NCBI GenBank assembly: GCA_003499715.1
Contig: DNSH01000022.1
Span: 1 to 6,112, forward strand
Source: Candidatus Mesolinea sp.
GTDB lineage: Bacteria; Chloroflexota; Anaerolineae; Anaerolineales; Anaerolineaceae
Direction of reading: 5' to 3'
DNA: 6,112 nucleotides
Under the pieces are notes generated by a model that searched no databases, was not told the origin of the DNA, and saw only the letters and a program-made list of their open reading frames with translations. Of the stretch, positions 1 to 4,886 are shown piece after piece. A program made the translations under genes and the position numbers. Position 1 is the first letter of the stretch. Every line of letters starts with the position of its first letter.

Positions 1-70
1 GTTAGCGATTGGGATTGACATGTTCAACCTCAATCTCCAGCGGGTAAAGAGCTAGCGCCCAAGGAAACAT

Positions 71-153
71 GGACGGTTACCCAAGTGGACAACGGGGACT
101 GACTGTAAATCAGTTGGCAGAGGCCTTCGGAGGTTCGAATCCTTCACCGTCCA
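71..153 (+). tRNA. tRNA-Tyr (anticodon GUA)
   Basis: This is a class II tRNA that delivers tyrosine to UAC/UAU codons. The 7-bp acceptor stem pairs 71-77 with 146-152, and A153 is the discriminator base. The anticodon stem pairs 98-102 with 110-114 and closes a 7-nt loop with GTA at 105-107. The T arm is 129-145 with a TTCGAAT loop. The long variable arm (about 115-128) is expected of bacterial tRNA-Tyr. CCA is not encoded (TCT follows A153), so a CCA-adding enzyme is needed. It lies 32 nt before tRNA-Thr and upstream of tuf, as in the Tyr/Thr tRNA-tufB arrangement known from E. coli. Confidence 0.97.
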
Positions 154-156
154 TCT

Positions 157-174
157 GGATCTTAAAAAAGATCC
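157..174 (+). other. perfect 7-bp hairpin in the tRNA-Tyr/tRNA-Thr spacer
   Basis: GGATCTT (157-163) pairs perfectly with AAGATCC (168-174) around an AAAA loop. It sits 3 nt after the tRNA-Tyr discriminator base. No U-tract follows, so it does not look like an intrinsic terminator. A spacer structure for processing of the tRNA precursor is the simplest reading, but that is inference. Confidence 0.55.
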
Positions 175-185
175 CGTTTGCGGCT

Positions 186-258
186 GCCCTCATAGCTCAG
201 TCGGTAGAGCGCGTTCTTGGTAAGAACGAGGTCATGGGTTCGAATCCCATTGAGGGCT
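186..258 (+). tRNA. tRNA-Thr (anticodon GGU)
   Basis: This is a complete 73-nt class I tRNA that decodes ACC/ACU threonine codons. The acceptor stem GCCCTCA (186-192) pairs with TGAGGGC (251-257), and the discriminator is T258. The anticodon stem CGTTC/GAACG (212-216 with 224-228) closes a TTGGTAA loop with GGT at 219-221. The T loop is TTCGAAT. CCA is not encoded. The tuf start codon is 49 nt downstream with no terminator between them, so co-transcription with tuf is likely. Confidence 0.97.
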
Positions 259-306
259 TTTTGCCGAAATAAATTGTGAAAATGTAATTATGTTAAGGAG
301 ATAAGT

Positions 307-1512
307 ATGGCTAAACAAAAATTTGATCGGTCAAAACCCCATATGAATGTGGGTACCATGGGCCATATCGACCATGGAAAGACCACCCTAACTGCAGCGA
401 TCACTAAAGTTTCTGCTCTGCGCGGCTTTGGCGACTTTCGTGCGTTTGAGAGTATTGATAATGCCCCAGAAGAGAAGGCGCGCGGCATTACCATCAACAT
501 TTCGCATGTGGAATACTCAACGCCGAAACGCCACTATGCGCACGTCGATATGCCTGGTCACCGTGACTATATCAAGAACATGATCACCGGTGCTGCCCAG
601 GTTGATGGTGCGATCCTCGTGGTTTCTGCACCCGATGGCCCCATGCCTCAGACGTATGAACACGTCTTGCTGGCGCGCCAGGTTGAGGTTCCATCCATTG
701 TTGTCTTCCTCAATAAAGTTGACATGATGGATGACCCCGAGCTGCTTGAACTGGTCGAAATGGAAATCCGCGAACTGTTAACTAAAAACGGATTCCCGGG
801 TGATGAAACACCTATCGTTCGCGGCTCAGCAAAGTTAGCCTTGGAAAGCACTTCCACGGATATCAATGCGCCGGAATATAAACCGATTATCGAGTTGCTC
901 GATACCATCGATAACTACTTCCCAGAGCCTGTTCGTGAGCTGGATAAGCCCTTCATGATGCCAATTGAAGACGTCTTTACCATCAAGGGCCGCGGTACAG
1001 TGGTGACAGGCCGTATCGAACGTGGTCAAATCAAAGTCAATGACCCTGTGGATATCGTCGGTTTGCGCGATGACATTCTGAAATCCGTTGTTACTGGTGT
1101 GGAAATGTTCCACAAGACCTTGGATTATGGTATGGCTGGCGATAACGTCGGTTTACTGCTGCGCGGCATTGATCGCGACCAGGTTGAACGCGGTATGGTT
1201 GTTGCCAAACCAGGTAGCATTACCCCCCATACCACGTTTGAAGCTAGCGTTTACATCCTCAAGCGTGAAGAGGGCGGGCGCCACAGTGCATTCTTTACCG
1301 GTTATCGCCCGCAGTTCTACATTCGCACGATGGATGTAACTGGTGATGTTACTCTGCCAGATGGCGTTGAAATGGTTTTGCCTGGCGATAACGTGAACGG
1401 ATTGAAAGTCAAGCTGATTACCCCAGTGGCTTTGGAACAAGGTTCTGATTTTGCTATCCGTGAAGGCGGCTTGACCGTTGGTGCGGGCAAGATCACAAAG
1501 ATTATTGAATAA
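307..1512 (+). CDS. tuf: elongation factor Tu
   Basis: EF-Tu is the GTPase that carries aminoacyl-tRNA to the ribosomal A site. The protein has 401 aa, normal for bacteria. G motifs visible are GHIDHGKT (19-26), the RGITI effector region (59-63), DMPGH (81-85, with H85 as the catalytic-type His), NKVD (136-139) and SAK (174-176). Domains 2 and 3 follow, with [13 protein letters not shown] near 228-240, GYRPQFY at 332-338 and a C-terminal IREGG at 384-388. AAGGAG at 295-300 sits 6 nt before the ATG. The protein has no cysteine and differs at several usually conserved sites: M82 where DCPGH has Cys, Y117 in place of the PQTREH Arg, H269 in place of the EMxRK Arg, and L389 after IREGG. The [10 protein letters not shown] string recalls Chloroflexota EF-Tu. 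The gene is intact, and identity is certain. Confidence 0.98.
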   Translation: MAKQKFDRSKPHMNVGTMGHIDHGKTTLTAAITKVSALRGFGDFRAFESIDNAPEEKARGITINISHVEYSTPKRHYAHVDMPGHRDYIKNMITGAAQVDGAILVVSAPDGPMPQTYEHVLLARQVEVPSIVVFLNKVDMMDDPELLELVEMEIRELLTKNGFPGDETPIVRGSAKLALESTSTDINAPEYKPIIELLDTIDNYFPEPVRELDKPFMMPIEDVFTIKGRGTVVTGRIERGQIKVNDPVDIVGLRDDILKSVVTGVEMFHKTLDYGMAGDNVGLLLRGIDRDQVERGMVVAKPGSITPHTTFEASVYILKREEGGRHSAFFTGYRPQFYIRTMDVTGDVTLPDGVEMVLPGDNVNGLKVKLITPVALEQGSDFAIREGGLTVGAGKITKIIE

Positions 1513-1523
1513 AAATTGTGAAC

Positions 1524-1571
1524 GGAGGAAACATGGCTGCTTTCTTCTCGGGGCAGCCATGTTGATGAAAT
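1524..1571 (+). promoter_or_regulatory. rpmG translation start region: distant SD plus 11-bp hairpin
   Basis: The only good Shine-Dalgarno, GGAGG at 1524-1528, lies 43 nt before the rpmG ATG at 1572. A perfect 11-bp inverted repeat lies between them: AACATGGCTGC (1530-1540) with GCAGCCATGTT (1553-1563), around a 12-nt loop. If the stem forms, one base 5' of it plus eight bases 3' remain, giving an effective SD-to-ATG distance of about 9 nt. No U-tract follows, so a tuf terminator is unlikely. Phage T4 gene 38 is a known case in which a hairpin brings an SD close to its start codon. The structure is seen in the sequence; its function here is inferred. Confidence 0.6.
1533..1565 (+). CDS. possible 10-codon upstream ORF before rpmG
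   Basis: ATG at 1533 opens a 10-codon reading frame (MAAFFSGQPC) that ends at TGA 1563-1565. A second in-frame TGA follows at 1566-1568. GGAGG at 1524-1528 is 4 nt before this ATG, so a ribosome could start here when the hairpin is open. The ORF is in the same frame as rpmG and stops 6 nt before its ATG, which would suit termination and reinitiation. Its coding span is almost exactly the inverted repeat, so codon content may simply follow from the stem. There is no independent sign that the peptide is made. Confidence 0.25.
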   Translation: MAAFFSGQPC

Positions 1572-1742
1572 ATGGCATCGAAAAAGAAAGACATTAGACC
1601 AGTGATTTACTTAGCCTGCACCGAGTGTAAGGAACGCAATTACACCACGGAAAAGAATCGGCGTAATGACCCTGGTCGTTTAGAACTAATGAAATATTGC
1701 CCACGATGCCGACAGCATCGTTTGCACCGCGAGGTGAAATAA
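1572..1742 (+). CDS. rpmG: 50S ribosomal protein L33
   Basis: L33 is a small protein of the large ribosomal subunit near the E site. The 56-aa product begins [20 protein letters not shown]. It has the zinc-ribbon pairs C16-x2-C19 and C43-x2-C46, so it is the cysteine-containing (C+) form. It is basic throughout, as expected of an rRNA-binding protein. The start ATG has no SD at normal distance; see the hairpin at 1530-1563. The TAA is 33 nt before tRNA-Trp. Placement between tuf and secE is common in many bacterial phyla. Length is within the usual 49-57 aa range. Confidence 0.95.
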   Translation: MASKKKDIRPVIYLACTECKERNYTTEKNRRNDPGRLELMKYCPRCRQHRLHREVK

Positions 1743-1775
1743 CCTTCGTCAGCCCAGCGCTGGCAGAGGTTTCTT

Positions 1776-1848
1776 AGGTCAGTAGCTCAATTGGCAGAGC
1801 ACCGCTCTCCAAAAGCGGGGGTTGTGGGTTCAAGTCCTACCTGACCTG
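1776..1848 (+). tRNA. tRNA-Trp (anticodon CCA)
   Basis: This is a complete 73-nt tRNA for UGG codons. The acceptor stem AGGTCAG (1776-1782) pairs with CTGACCT (1841-1847), and G1848 is the discriminator, as usual for bacterial tRNA-Trp. The anticodon stem CCGCT/AGCGG (1802-1806 with 1814-1818) closes a CTCCAAA loop with CCA at 1809-1811. The 3'-terminal CCA is not encoded. It sits between rpmG and secE, an arrangement known in several phyla. It would be cut out of the polycistronic transcript. Confidence 0.97.
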
Positions 1849-1857
1849 TTGAGAAAA

Positions 1858-1890
1858 AACTTAACGCCGTGCCAGCCGCGGCGTTGAGTT
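1858..1890 (+). other. 12-bp hairpin between tRNA-Trp and secE
   Basis: AACTTAACGCCG (1858-1869) pairs with CGGCGTTGAGTT (1879-1890), 12 bp with one T-G wobble and a 9-nt loop. It begins 9 nt after tRNA-Trp and ends 7 nt before the secE SD. The base after the stem starts ATCAACC, with no U-tract, so it does not look like a terminator. It could protect the 5' end of the secE message left after tRNA excision, or act as a pause site. Both readings are inference. Confidence 0.55.
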
Positions 1891-1909
1891 ATCAACCAGG
1901 AGTTTTGTG

Positions 1910-2122
1910 ATGGCAAAGAGTAAGCAGAAGAAAAATATTTTTCAGGGAATCTCACGCTTTTGGCGTGAGACGGTGGGCGAATTGCGTAAGGTTACCTGGC
2001 CAACACCTAAGGAAGCCTGGGCTCTCACCAAGATTGTTTTAATCGTTACGGTGATCATGGCTGCAATTTTAGGGCTGCTGGACTTTGCCTTCAGTCAACT
2101 CATCGGTCTGCTGGTTGGATAA
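1910..2122 (+). CDS. secE: preprotein translocase subunit SecE
   Basis: SecE is the small membrane subunit that clamps SecY in the SecYEG protein-export channel. This 70-aa, single-span form lacks the two extra N-terminal helices of E. coli SecE. It has a basic N terminus (KSKQKK, 3-8), an amphipathic stretch, the family signature GELRKVTWPT (23-32) and one membrane segment at about 41-62. I chose ATG 1910 because AGGAG (1898-1902) is 7 nt upstream. The in-frame GTG at 1907 would leave only 4 nt. nusG follows 20 nt downstream, the usual partner. Confidence 0.95.
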   Translation: MAKSKQKKNIFQGISRFWRETVGELRKVTWPTPKEAWALTKIVLIVTVIMAAILGLLDFAFSQLIGLLVG

Positions 2123-2142
2123 TTTAGAAAAGGGGCCAGAAA

Positions 2143-2805
2143 ATGGCCAATGCTATGGATAACGAAGAATTAATGGATAACGAAGGACCCAAAGTGGAAA
2201 TCGAAGGGGAAACCCCGGAGGATTCCTCTCTGGCTTCTGTGCCTGCATCGGATGAAGCATTGCCGGCAGGTTCACAAAAAGGCGAACGCCAGTGGTTCGT
2301 TATCCATTGCTATTCTGGTTACGAAAATAAGGTGCGCAAAAACTTAGAACAGCGCATCGAAACCATGAATATGAAGGACAAGATCTTCGACGTTTTCATC
2401 CCAACTCAAGATGAAATCGAGGTTAGGGATGGCAAGCGCCGCACAGTGGAGCGCCATGTGTTCCCTGGATATGTGCTCGTCGAGATGATCTTGGAAGAAG
2501 ATTCTTGGTTTGTAGTGCGCAACACCCCAGGCGTAACGGGGTTTGTGGGCATGGGCGATGAACCTACACCGCTTCGTCCTGAGGAAGTGGCGGCGATTAT
2601 GCGCCGCGCTGAGGACGAGTCCCCCACCTTCAAGGTGACTTACCATGAGGGTGATCGTGTGCGCATTATTGATGGTCCGTTTAACGACTTCCGCGGCACG
2701 GTCGCAGAGGTAGATATGGAGCGCTCTAAGATTCGCGTGATGGTGAACTTCTTCGGGCGCGAAACGCCTGTAGAATTGGACTTCTTACAGGTAGAAAAGG
2801 CATAA
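2143..2805 (+). CDS. nusG: transcription termination/antitermination factor NusG
   Basis: NusG binds the RNA polymerase clamp, affects pausing and elongation, and links transcription to translation through its KOW domain. The 220-aa product has an acidic, low-complexity N-terminal extension (about 1-48). The NGN domain runs from QWFVIHCYSGYE (50-61) through the PGYVLVEM strand (108-115) to about 155. The KOW domain is about 167-218 (GDRVRIIDGPF at 170-180, GRETPVELDF at 205-214). AGGGG (2131-2135) is 7 nt before the ATG. M5 is an alternative start but has no better SD. The gene lies 20 nt after secE. Bacterial NusG is often about 175-200 aa, so the N-terminal extension accounts for the extra length. 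Confidence 0.97.
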   Translation: MANAMDNEELMDNEGPKVEIEGETPEDSSLASVPASDEALPAGSQKGERQWFVIHCYSGYENKVRKNLEQRIETMNMKDKIFDVFIPTQDEIEVRDGKRRTVERHVFPGYVLVEMILEEDSWFVVRNTPGVTGFVGMGDEPTPLRPEEVAAIMRRAEDESPTFKVTYHEGDRVRIIDGPFNDFRGTVAEVDMERSKIRVMVNFFGRETPVELDFLQVEKA

Positions 2806-2806
2806 A

Positions 2807-2820
2807 CCGGAGAAGTCCGG
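2807..2820 (+). other. 5-bp hairpin at the head of the rplK leader
   Basis: CCGGA (2807-2811) pairs with TCCGG (2816-2820) around a GAAG loop. It begins one base after the nusG stop and ends 6 nt before the L1-like site. It is too short and lacks a U-tract, so it is not a terminator. It may stack on the next structure or be incidental. Confidence 0.35.
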
Positions 2821-2826
2821 AAATTC

Positions 2827-2860
2827 GTGGGAGGGACAAATATAGTCCCGTTAGCACCAC
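2827..2860 (+). promoter_or_regulatory. L1-binding leader element before rplK
   Basis: The outer stem GTGG (2827-2830) pairs with CCAC (2857-2860), and the inner stem GGGAC (2833-2837) with GTCCC (2845-2849). The asymmetric internal loop is GA on the 5' side and seven bases (2850-2856) on the 3' side. The GTGGGAGG...ACCAC frame matches, from memory, the L1-binding region of 23S rRNA (helices 76-78). L1 is the known autogenous repressor of rplK-rplA in E. coli. The element ends 1 nt before the rplK SD (GAGGAG, 2862-2867), so bound L1 would block ribosome loading. A very similar copy lies before rplA. Confidence 0.8.
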
Positions 2861-2874
2861 AGAGGAGATGTGTT

Positions 2875-3303
2875 GTGGCAAAGAAAGTTAAAGCAGTTGT
2901 AAAACTTCAAATTCAAGCTGGGAAGGCGAACCCCGCCCCGCCGATTGGTCCCGCGTTAGCTCCGCATGGCGTCAATATTATGGCGTTTTGTAAGGAATAT
3001 AACGCGCGCACGGCCAATCGCATGGGCGAGATTATCCCAGCCGAGATCACCATCTTTGCAGATGGCTCGTTCAAGTTCGAACTGAAATCTCCCCCAGCTT
3101 CGGTGCTGCTCAAAAAAGCTGCTGGAATTGAGAAGGGTTCTGCCAATCCGAGAAGCGAAAAAGTGGGCACCATTACCCGGGCTCAGTTACGCGAGATTGC
3201 TGAAATTAAGATGAAAGATTTGAACGCCATCGACATTGAAGGTGCGATGAAGCAAATTGAAGGTACTGCCCGCAATATGGGGATTACCATCGTCGACAAA
3301 TAA
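2875..3303 (+). CDS. rplK: 50S ribosomal protein L11
   Basis: L11 forms the base of the GTPase-associated stalk with 23S rRNA helices 43-44. The protein has 142 aa, matching the usual 141-143. The N-terminal domain has the proline-rich [19 protein letters not shown] (22-40), and the C-terminal rRNA-binding domain ends [12 protein letters not shown] (131-142). I chose GTG 2875 because GAGGAG (2862-2867) is 7 nt upstream and translation gives the family N terminus [12 protein letters not shown]. An in-frame GTG at 2827 would add 16 residues, but it lies inside the L1-binding element and lacks an SD. It is followed by a 56-nt gap to rplA. Confidence 0.97.
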   Translation: MAKKVKAVVKLQIQAGKANPAPPIGPALAPHGVNIMAFCKEYNARTANRMGEIIPAEITIFADGSFKFELKSPPASVLLKKAAGIEKGSANPRSEKVGTITRAQLREIAEIKMKDLNAIDIEGAMKQIEGTARNMGITIVDK

Positions 3304-3315
3304 ATTGAATCAGTT

Positions 3316-3347
3316 GTGGGAGGGTAGGCTCTACCCGTTCGAACCAC
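3316..3347 (+). promoter_or_regulatory. second L1-binding leader element, before rplA
   Basis: The outer stem GTGG (3316-3319) pairs with CCAC (3344-3347), extendable by two pairs including a wobble. The inner stem GGGTAG (3322-3327) pairs with CTACCC (3331-3336) around a GCT loop. The internal loop is GA against seven bases (3337-3343). Compared with 2827-2860, GTGGGAGGG, CCCGTT and ACCAC are the same, while inner-stem bases change in a compensating way (AC/GT versus TAG/CTA). That pattern supports a conserved RNA structure. It ends 1 nt before AAGGAG (3349-3354), the rplA SD. Confidence 0.8.
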
Positions 3348-3359
3348 GAAGGAGTTATG

Positions 3360-4082
3360 ATGCCCAAACATGGCAAGAAGTATGAAAACGCACTAAAACA
3401 GTTAGATCTGAATAAGGTTTACAGCCCAAGGGAAGCTTTGGAACTTGTAAAAGAGGCTGCCTTTGCTAATTTTGATGAGACAGTCGAAGTGCACTTACGG
3501 ACGAACCTTGACCCTCGGCAAGCGGATCAGCAGATCCGTGATGTGGTGGTTTTACCGAACGGATTAGGCAAGCAAATCCGGGTGTTAGTCTTTGCGCAAG
3601 GGCAAGCTGCAGCTGAGGCTCGCGAAGCCGGCGCTGATTTTGTTGCCGAGACTGATGAGGAACTGAACCGCATTGCTCAAGGCTATACCGATTTTGATGT
3701 AGCCGTCGGTACGGTGGATATGATGGGCAAAGTGGGGCGCTTAGGCCGCGTTTTAGGCCCGCGCAACCTGATGCCGAACCCTAAAGCGGGCACGGTGGTT
3801 CAACCGGAAGATATCGCCCAAGCAATCAAGAGCGCCAAAGCGGGTCGAGTGGAGTTCCGCCTGGATAAGTCCGCAAACATCCACGTTCCTATCGGGAAAG
3901 TTTCCTTCTCCGTCGACGCCTTAGAAGAAAATCTAGCTGCTCTCATGAGTGCCATCCGCAAAGCACGTCCGGCTGGTGCGAAGGGAAATTTTGTGCGTAA
4001 AGTTACTATCGCTTCGACGATGGGTCCAGGCATCAAAGTGGATCCAAATGAAGCGTTGAATATGGAGTCTAAGCAGATTTAA
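3360..4082 (+). CDS. rplA: 50S ribosomal protein L1
   Basis: L1 forms the mobile L1 stalk that handles E-site tRNA, and in E. coli it represses translation of its own operon by binding the mRNA. The 240-aa product has a typical two-domain length. It carries the signature [13 protein letters not shown] (about 132-144) in domain II and [12 protein letters not shown] (38-49) in domain I. I chose ATG 3360 because AAGGAG (3349-3354) is 5 nt upstream. The adjacent ATG 3357 leaves only 2 nt. Family members usually have G where N follows GPR; this variant is tolerated in other L1 proteins as far as I recall. It is the presumed ligand of the two leader elements. Confidence 0.97.
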   Translation: MPKHGKKYENALKQLDLNKVYSPREALELVKEAAFANFDETVEVHLRTNLDPRQADQQIRDVVVLPNGLGKQIRVLVFAQGQAAAEAREAGADFVAETDEELNRIAQGYTDFDVAVGTVDMMGKVGRLGRVLGPRNLMPNPKAGTVVQPEDIAQAIKSAKAGRVEFRLDKSANIHVPIGKVSFSVDALEENLAALMSAIRKARPAGAKGNFVRKVTIASTMGPGIKVDPNEALNMESKQI

Positions 4083-4101
4083 GCTTAGAGTTGGCAAGGT
4101 G

Positions 4102-4110
4102 TGATATACT
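4102..4110 (+). promoter_or_regulatory. extended -10 promoter for rplJ-rplL
   Basis: TGATATACT (4102-4110) is an extended -10 element, TGn followed by TATACT, one base from the TATAAT consensus. It lies 19 nt after the rplA stop and would start transcription at about 4116-4119, just where the L10 leader begins. The -35 region at 17-18 nt spacing (about 4081-4087) does not resemble TTGACA, which extended -10 promoters can tolerate. The position makes sense for separate expression of rplJL. Read-through from rplA is also likely. Confidence 0.5.
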
Positions 4111-4115
4111 TGCTC

Positions 4116-4200
4116 ACCAGACAATTGAATACTGGTCTTCACTGAAGAAAGCTGGTGCCGTTACGGCTTAATATCCTGCCGAGGTGGAGGTTGAGACCCT
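4116..4200 (+). ncRNA. ribosomal protein L10 leader RNA
   Basis: This matches the L10 leader family, the mRNA site bound by L10 or the L10-L12 complex to control rplJ-rplL. Visible parts are a 5' hairpin ACCAG/CTGGT (4116-4120 with 4132-4136) and a closing stem GGTCTT/GAGACC (4134-4139 with 4193-4198). Inside are the GAAGAAAG segment (4144-4151), a GCCG-TTA-CGGC hairpin (4157-4167), the CTTAAT linker and the CCTGCCGAGGTGGAGG block (4175-4190). CTTAAT followed by CTGCCGAGG is a hallmark I recall from this family. The 5' hairpin shares bases with the closing stem, so the two may compete. It is followed by an intrinsic terminator. Confidence 0.85.
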
Positions 4201-4221
4201 GTCAGTAATAGACGAGTACTT

Positions 4222-4263
4222 AAATCTCTTTCCGCGGGATAAACGGAAAGAGATTTTTATTTT
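4222..4263 (+). terminator. attenuator terminator of the rplJ leader
   Basis: AAATCTCTTTCCG (4222-4234) pairs perfectly with CGGAAAGAGATTT (4244-4256), 13 bp with a 9-nt loop. A T-rich tail follows at 4254-4263. It stands between the L10 leader and the rplJ SD, so it most likely works as an attenuator. In Bacillus subtilis, rplJL control by L10-L12 through transcription attenuation has been described, and the layout here matches. I could not find a convincing antiterminator; the best candidate is only 5 bp (GAAAG 4147-4151 with CTTTC 4228-4232). Confidence 0.88.
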
Positions 4264-4281
4264 CACCGAAAGGAGGTGAAG
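4261..4281 (+). promoter_or_regulatory. rplJ ribosome binding site inside a small hairpin
   Basis: AAGGAGGTGA (4270-4279) is a ten-base match to the complement of the 16S rRNA 3' end, stronger than any other SD in the window. TTCACC (4262-4267) can pair with GGTGAA (4275-4280), extended by a wobble, around a loop holding GAAAGGA. This would hide half of the SD. The left arm overlaps the U-tract of the attenuator, so RNA ending there could not form this hairpin. The SD serves a TTG start at 4287. Confidence 0.5.
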
Positions 4282-4286
4282 CAACA

Positions 4287-4817
4287 TTGGCTTTTACAAA
4301 ACAAGAAAAAGAACAAATTGTTGAGCGCTACCGTGAAAAGTTGGCGAAAAGCGAAGCGGTCTTCGTATTATCATTCGAAAAAATGCGCATGCCCGAAGTG
4401 AACGCAGCCCGAGCACGTCTACGGGAAACAGGCGGAGAGTTGCATATCGTCAAGAACCGTCTTTTCAAGCGCGTGTTAGATGAATATGGTTATACCTACG
4501 ATAGCAGCTTCTGGGAAGGCAATAACGCGGTCGTGTTTGCGCCTGAAGATGCGCCAGCAACGGCGAAGATCGTTGCCGACATTGCTAAGGAAAATGCAGC
4601 CTTTACAATCCGCGGCGGCTATTTGGATAAAACCTTCTTAGATGCCAAACGCGTCGCAGCTTTAGCTGAATTACCTACTTTGCCAGTCATGCGCGCTATG
4701 TTATTAGGCACCATCTTAGCGCCAGCCAGCAAACTTGTCCGCACAATTGCCGAACCCGCCCGCGGGTTGGCAGCCGTCATCCGAGCCAACTCGGAAAAGC
4801 AGCCAGTCGCTGCATAG
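4287..4817 (+). CDS. rplJ: 50S ribosomal protein L10
   Basis: L10 anchors L7/L12 dimers to the ribosomal stalk and, with L12, represses its own operon. The 176-aa product fits the family length. The N-terminal rRNA-binding domain covers about 1-130 (MAFTKQEKEQIVERYREKL at the start, IVKNRLF at 54-60, where many homologues have KNTL). The C-terminal helix (about 133-170) should carry the L12 dimers. The start is TTG at 4287, 10 nt after the GGAGG core. No other start lies before M33, which would remove conserved sequence. The TAG is 69 nt before rplL. Confidence 0.96.
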   Translation: MAFTKQEKEQIVERYREKLAKSEAVFVLSFEKMRMPEVNAARARLRETGGELHIVKNRLFKRVLDEYGYTYDSSFWEGNNAVVFAPEDAPATAKIVADIAKENAAFTIRGGYLDKTFLDAKRVAALAELPTLPVMRAMLLGTILAPASKLVRTIAEPARGLAAVIRANSEKQPVAA

Positions 4818-4886
4818 TTGTCAAAATGCCTTGCTAAAAGGCTAACGTATTATAAAAAATAGAAATAAAATTAGGAGTAAATTAAA

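Noticed and set aside
15..50. TTGACA at 15-20 as a -35 box for the tRNA-tuf operon.
   Set aside because: No acceptable -10 at 16-19 nt spacing; the nearest A/T-rich hexamer (45-50) is 24 nt away.
1..55. Open frame of 17 codons from the window edge ending at TAG 53-55, possibly the end of an upstream gene.
   Set aside because: Too short to recognise and open frames of this size arise by chance; more upstream sequence is needed.
69..272. 67-codon reading frame across the two tRNAs.
   Set aside because: It coincides with tRNA-Tyr and tRNA-Thr, whose full cloverleaf pairing explains the sequence.
261..291. Possible tuf promoter (TTGCCG followed by A/T-rich sequence).
   Set aside because: Both hexamers are poor at any normal spacing; co-transcription with the tRNAs is simpler.
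1530..1563. Hairpin after tuf as a Rho-independent terminator.
   Set aside because: The bases after the stem are GATGAAATATGG, with no T-run, and rpmG starts 9 nt later.
1153..1578. 141-codon reading frame on the - strand opposite tuf.
   Set aside because: Antisense shadow of a strongly conserved gene; no recognisable domain.
1754..1763. Ten-base palindrome CCAGCGCTGG between rpmG and tRNA-Trp.
   Set aside because: Perfectly self-complementary with no loop, so it cannot form a stable hairpin, and flanks do not extend it.
2827..2874. Longer L11 starting at GTG 2827.
   Set aside because: No SD, the added residues are unlike L11, and the stretch is the L1-binding element; GTG 2875 has an SD at 7 nt.
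4818..4853. Promoter for rplL (TTGTCA with TATTAT) or a small terminator (GCCTT/AAGGC).
   Set aside because: Spacing is 24 nt for the promoter; the stem is only 5 bp with no T-run.
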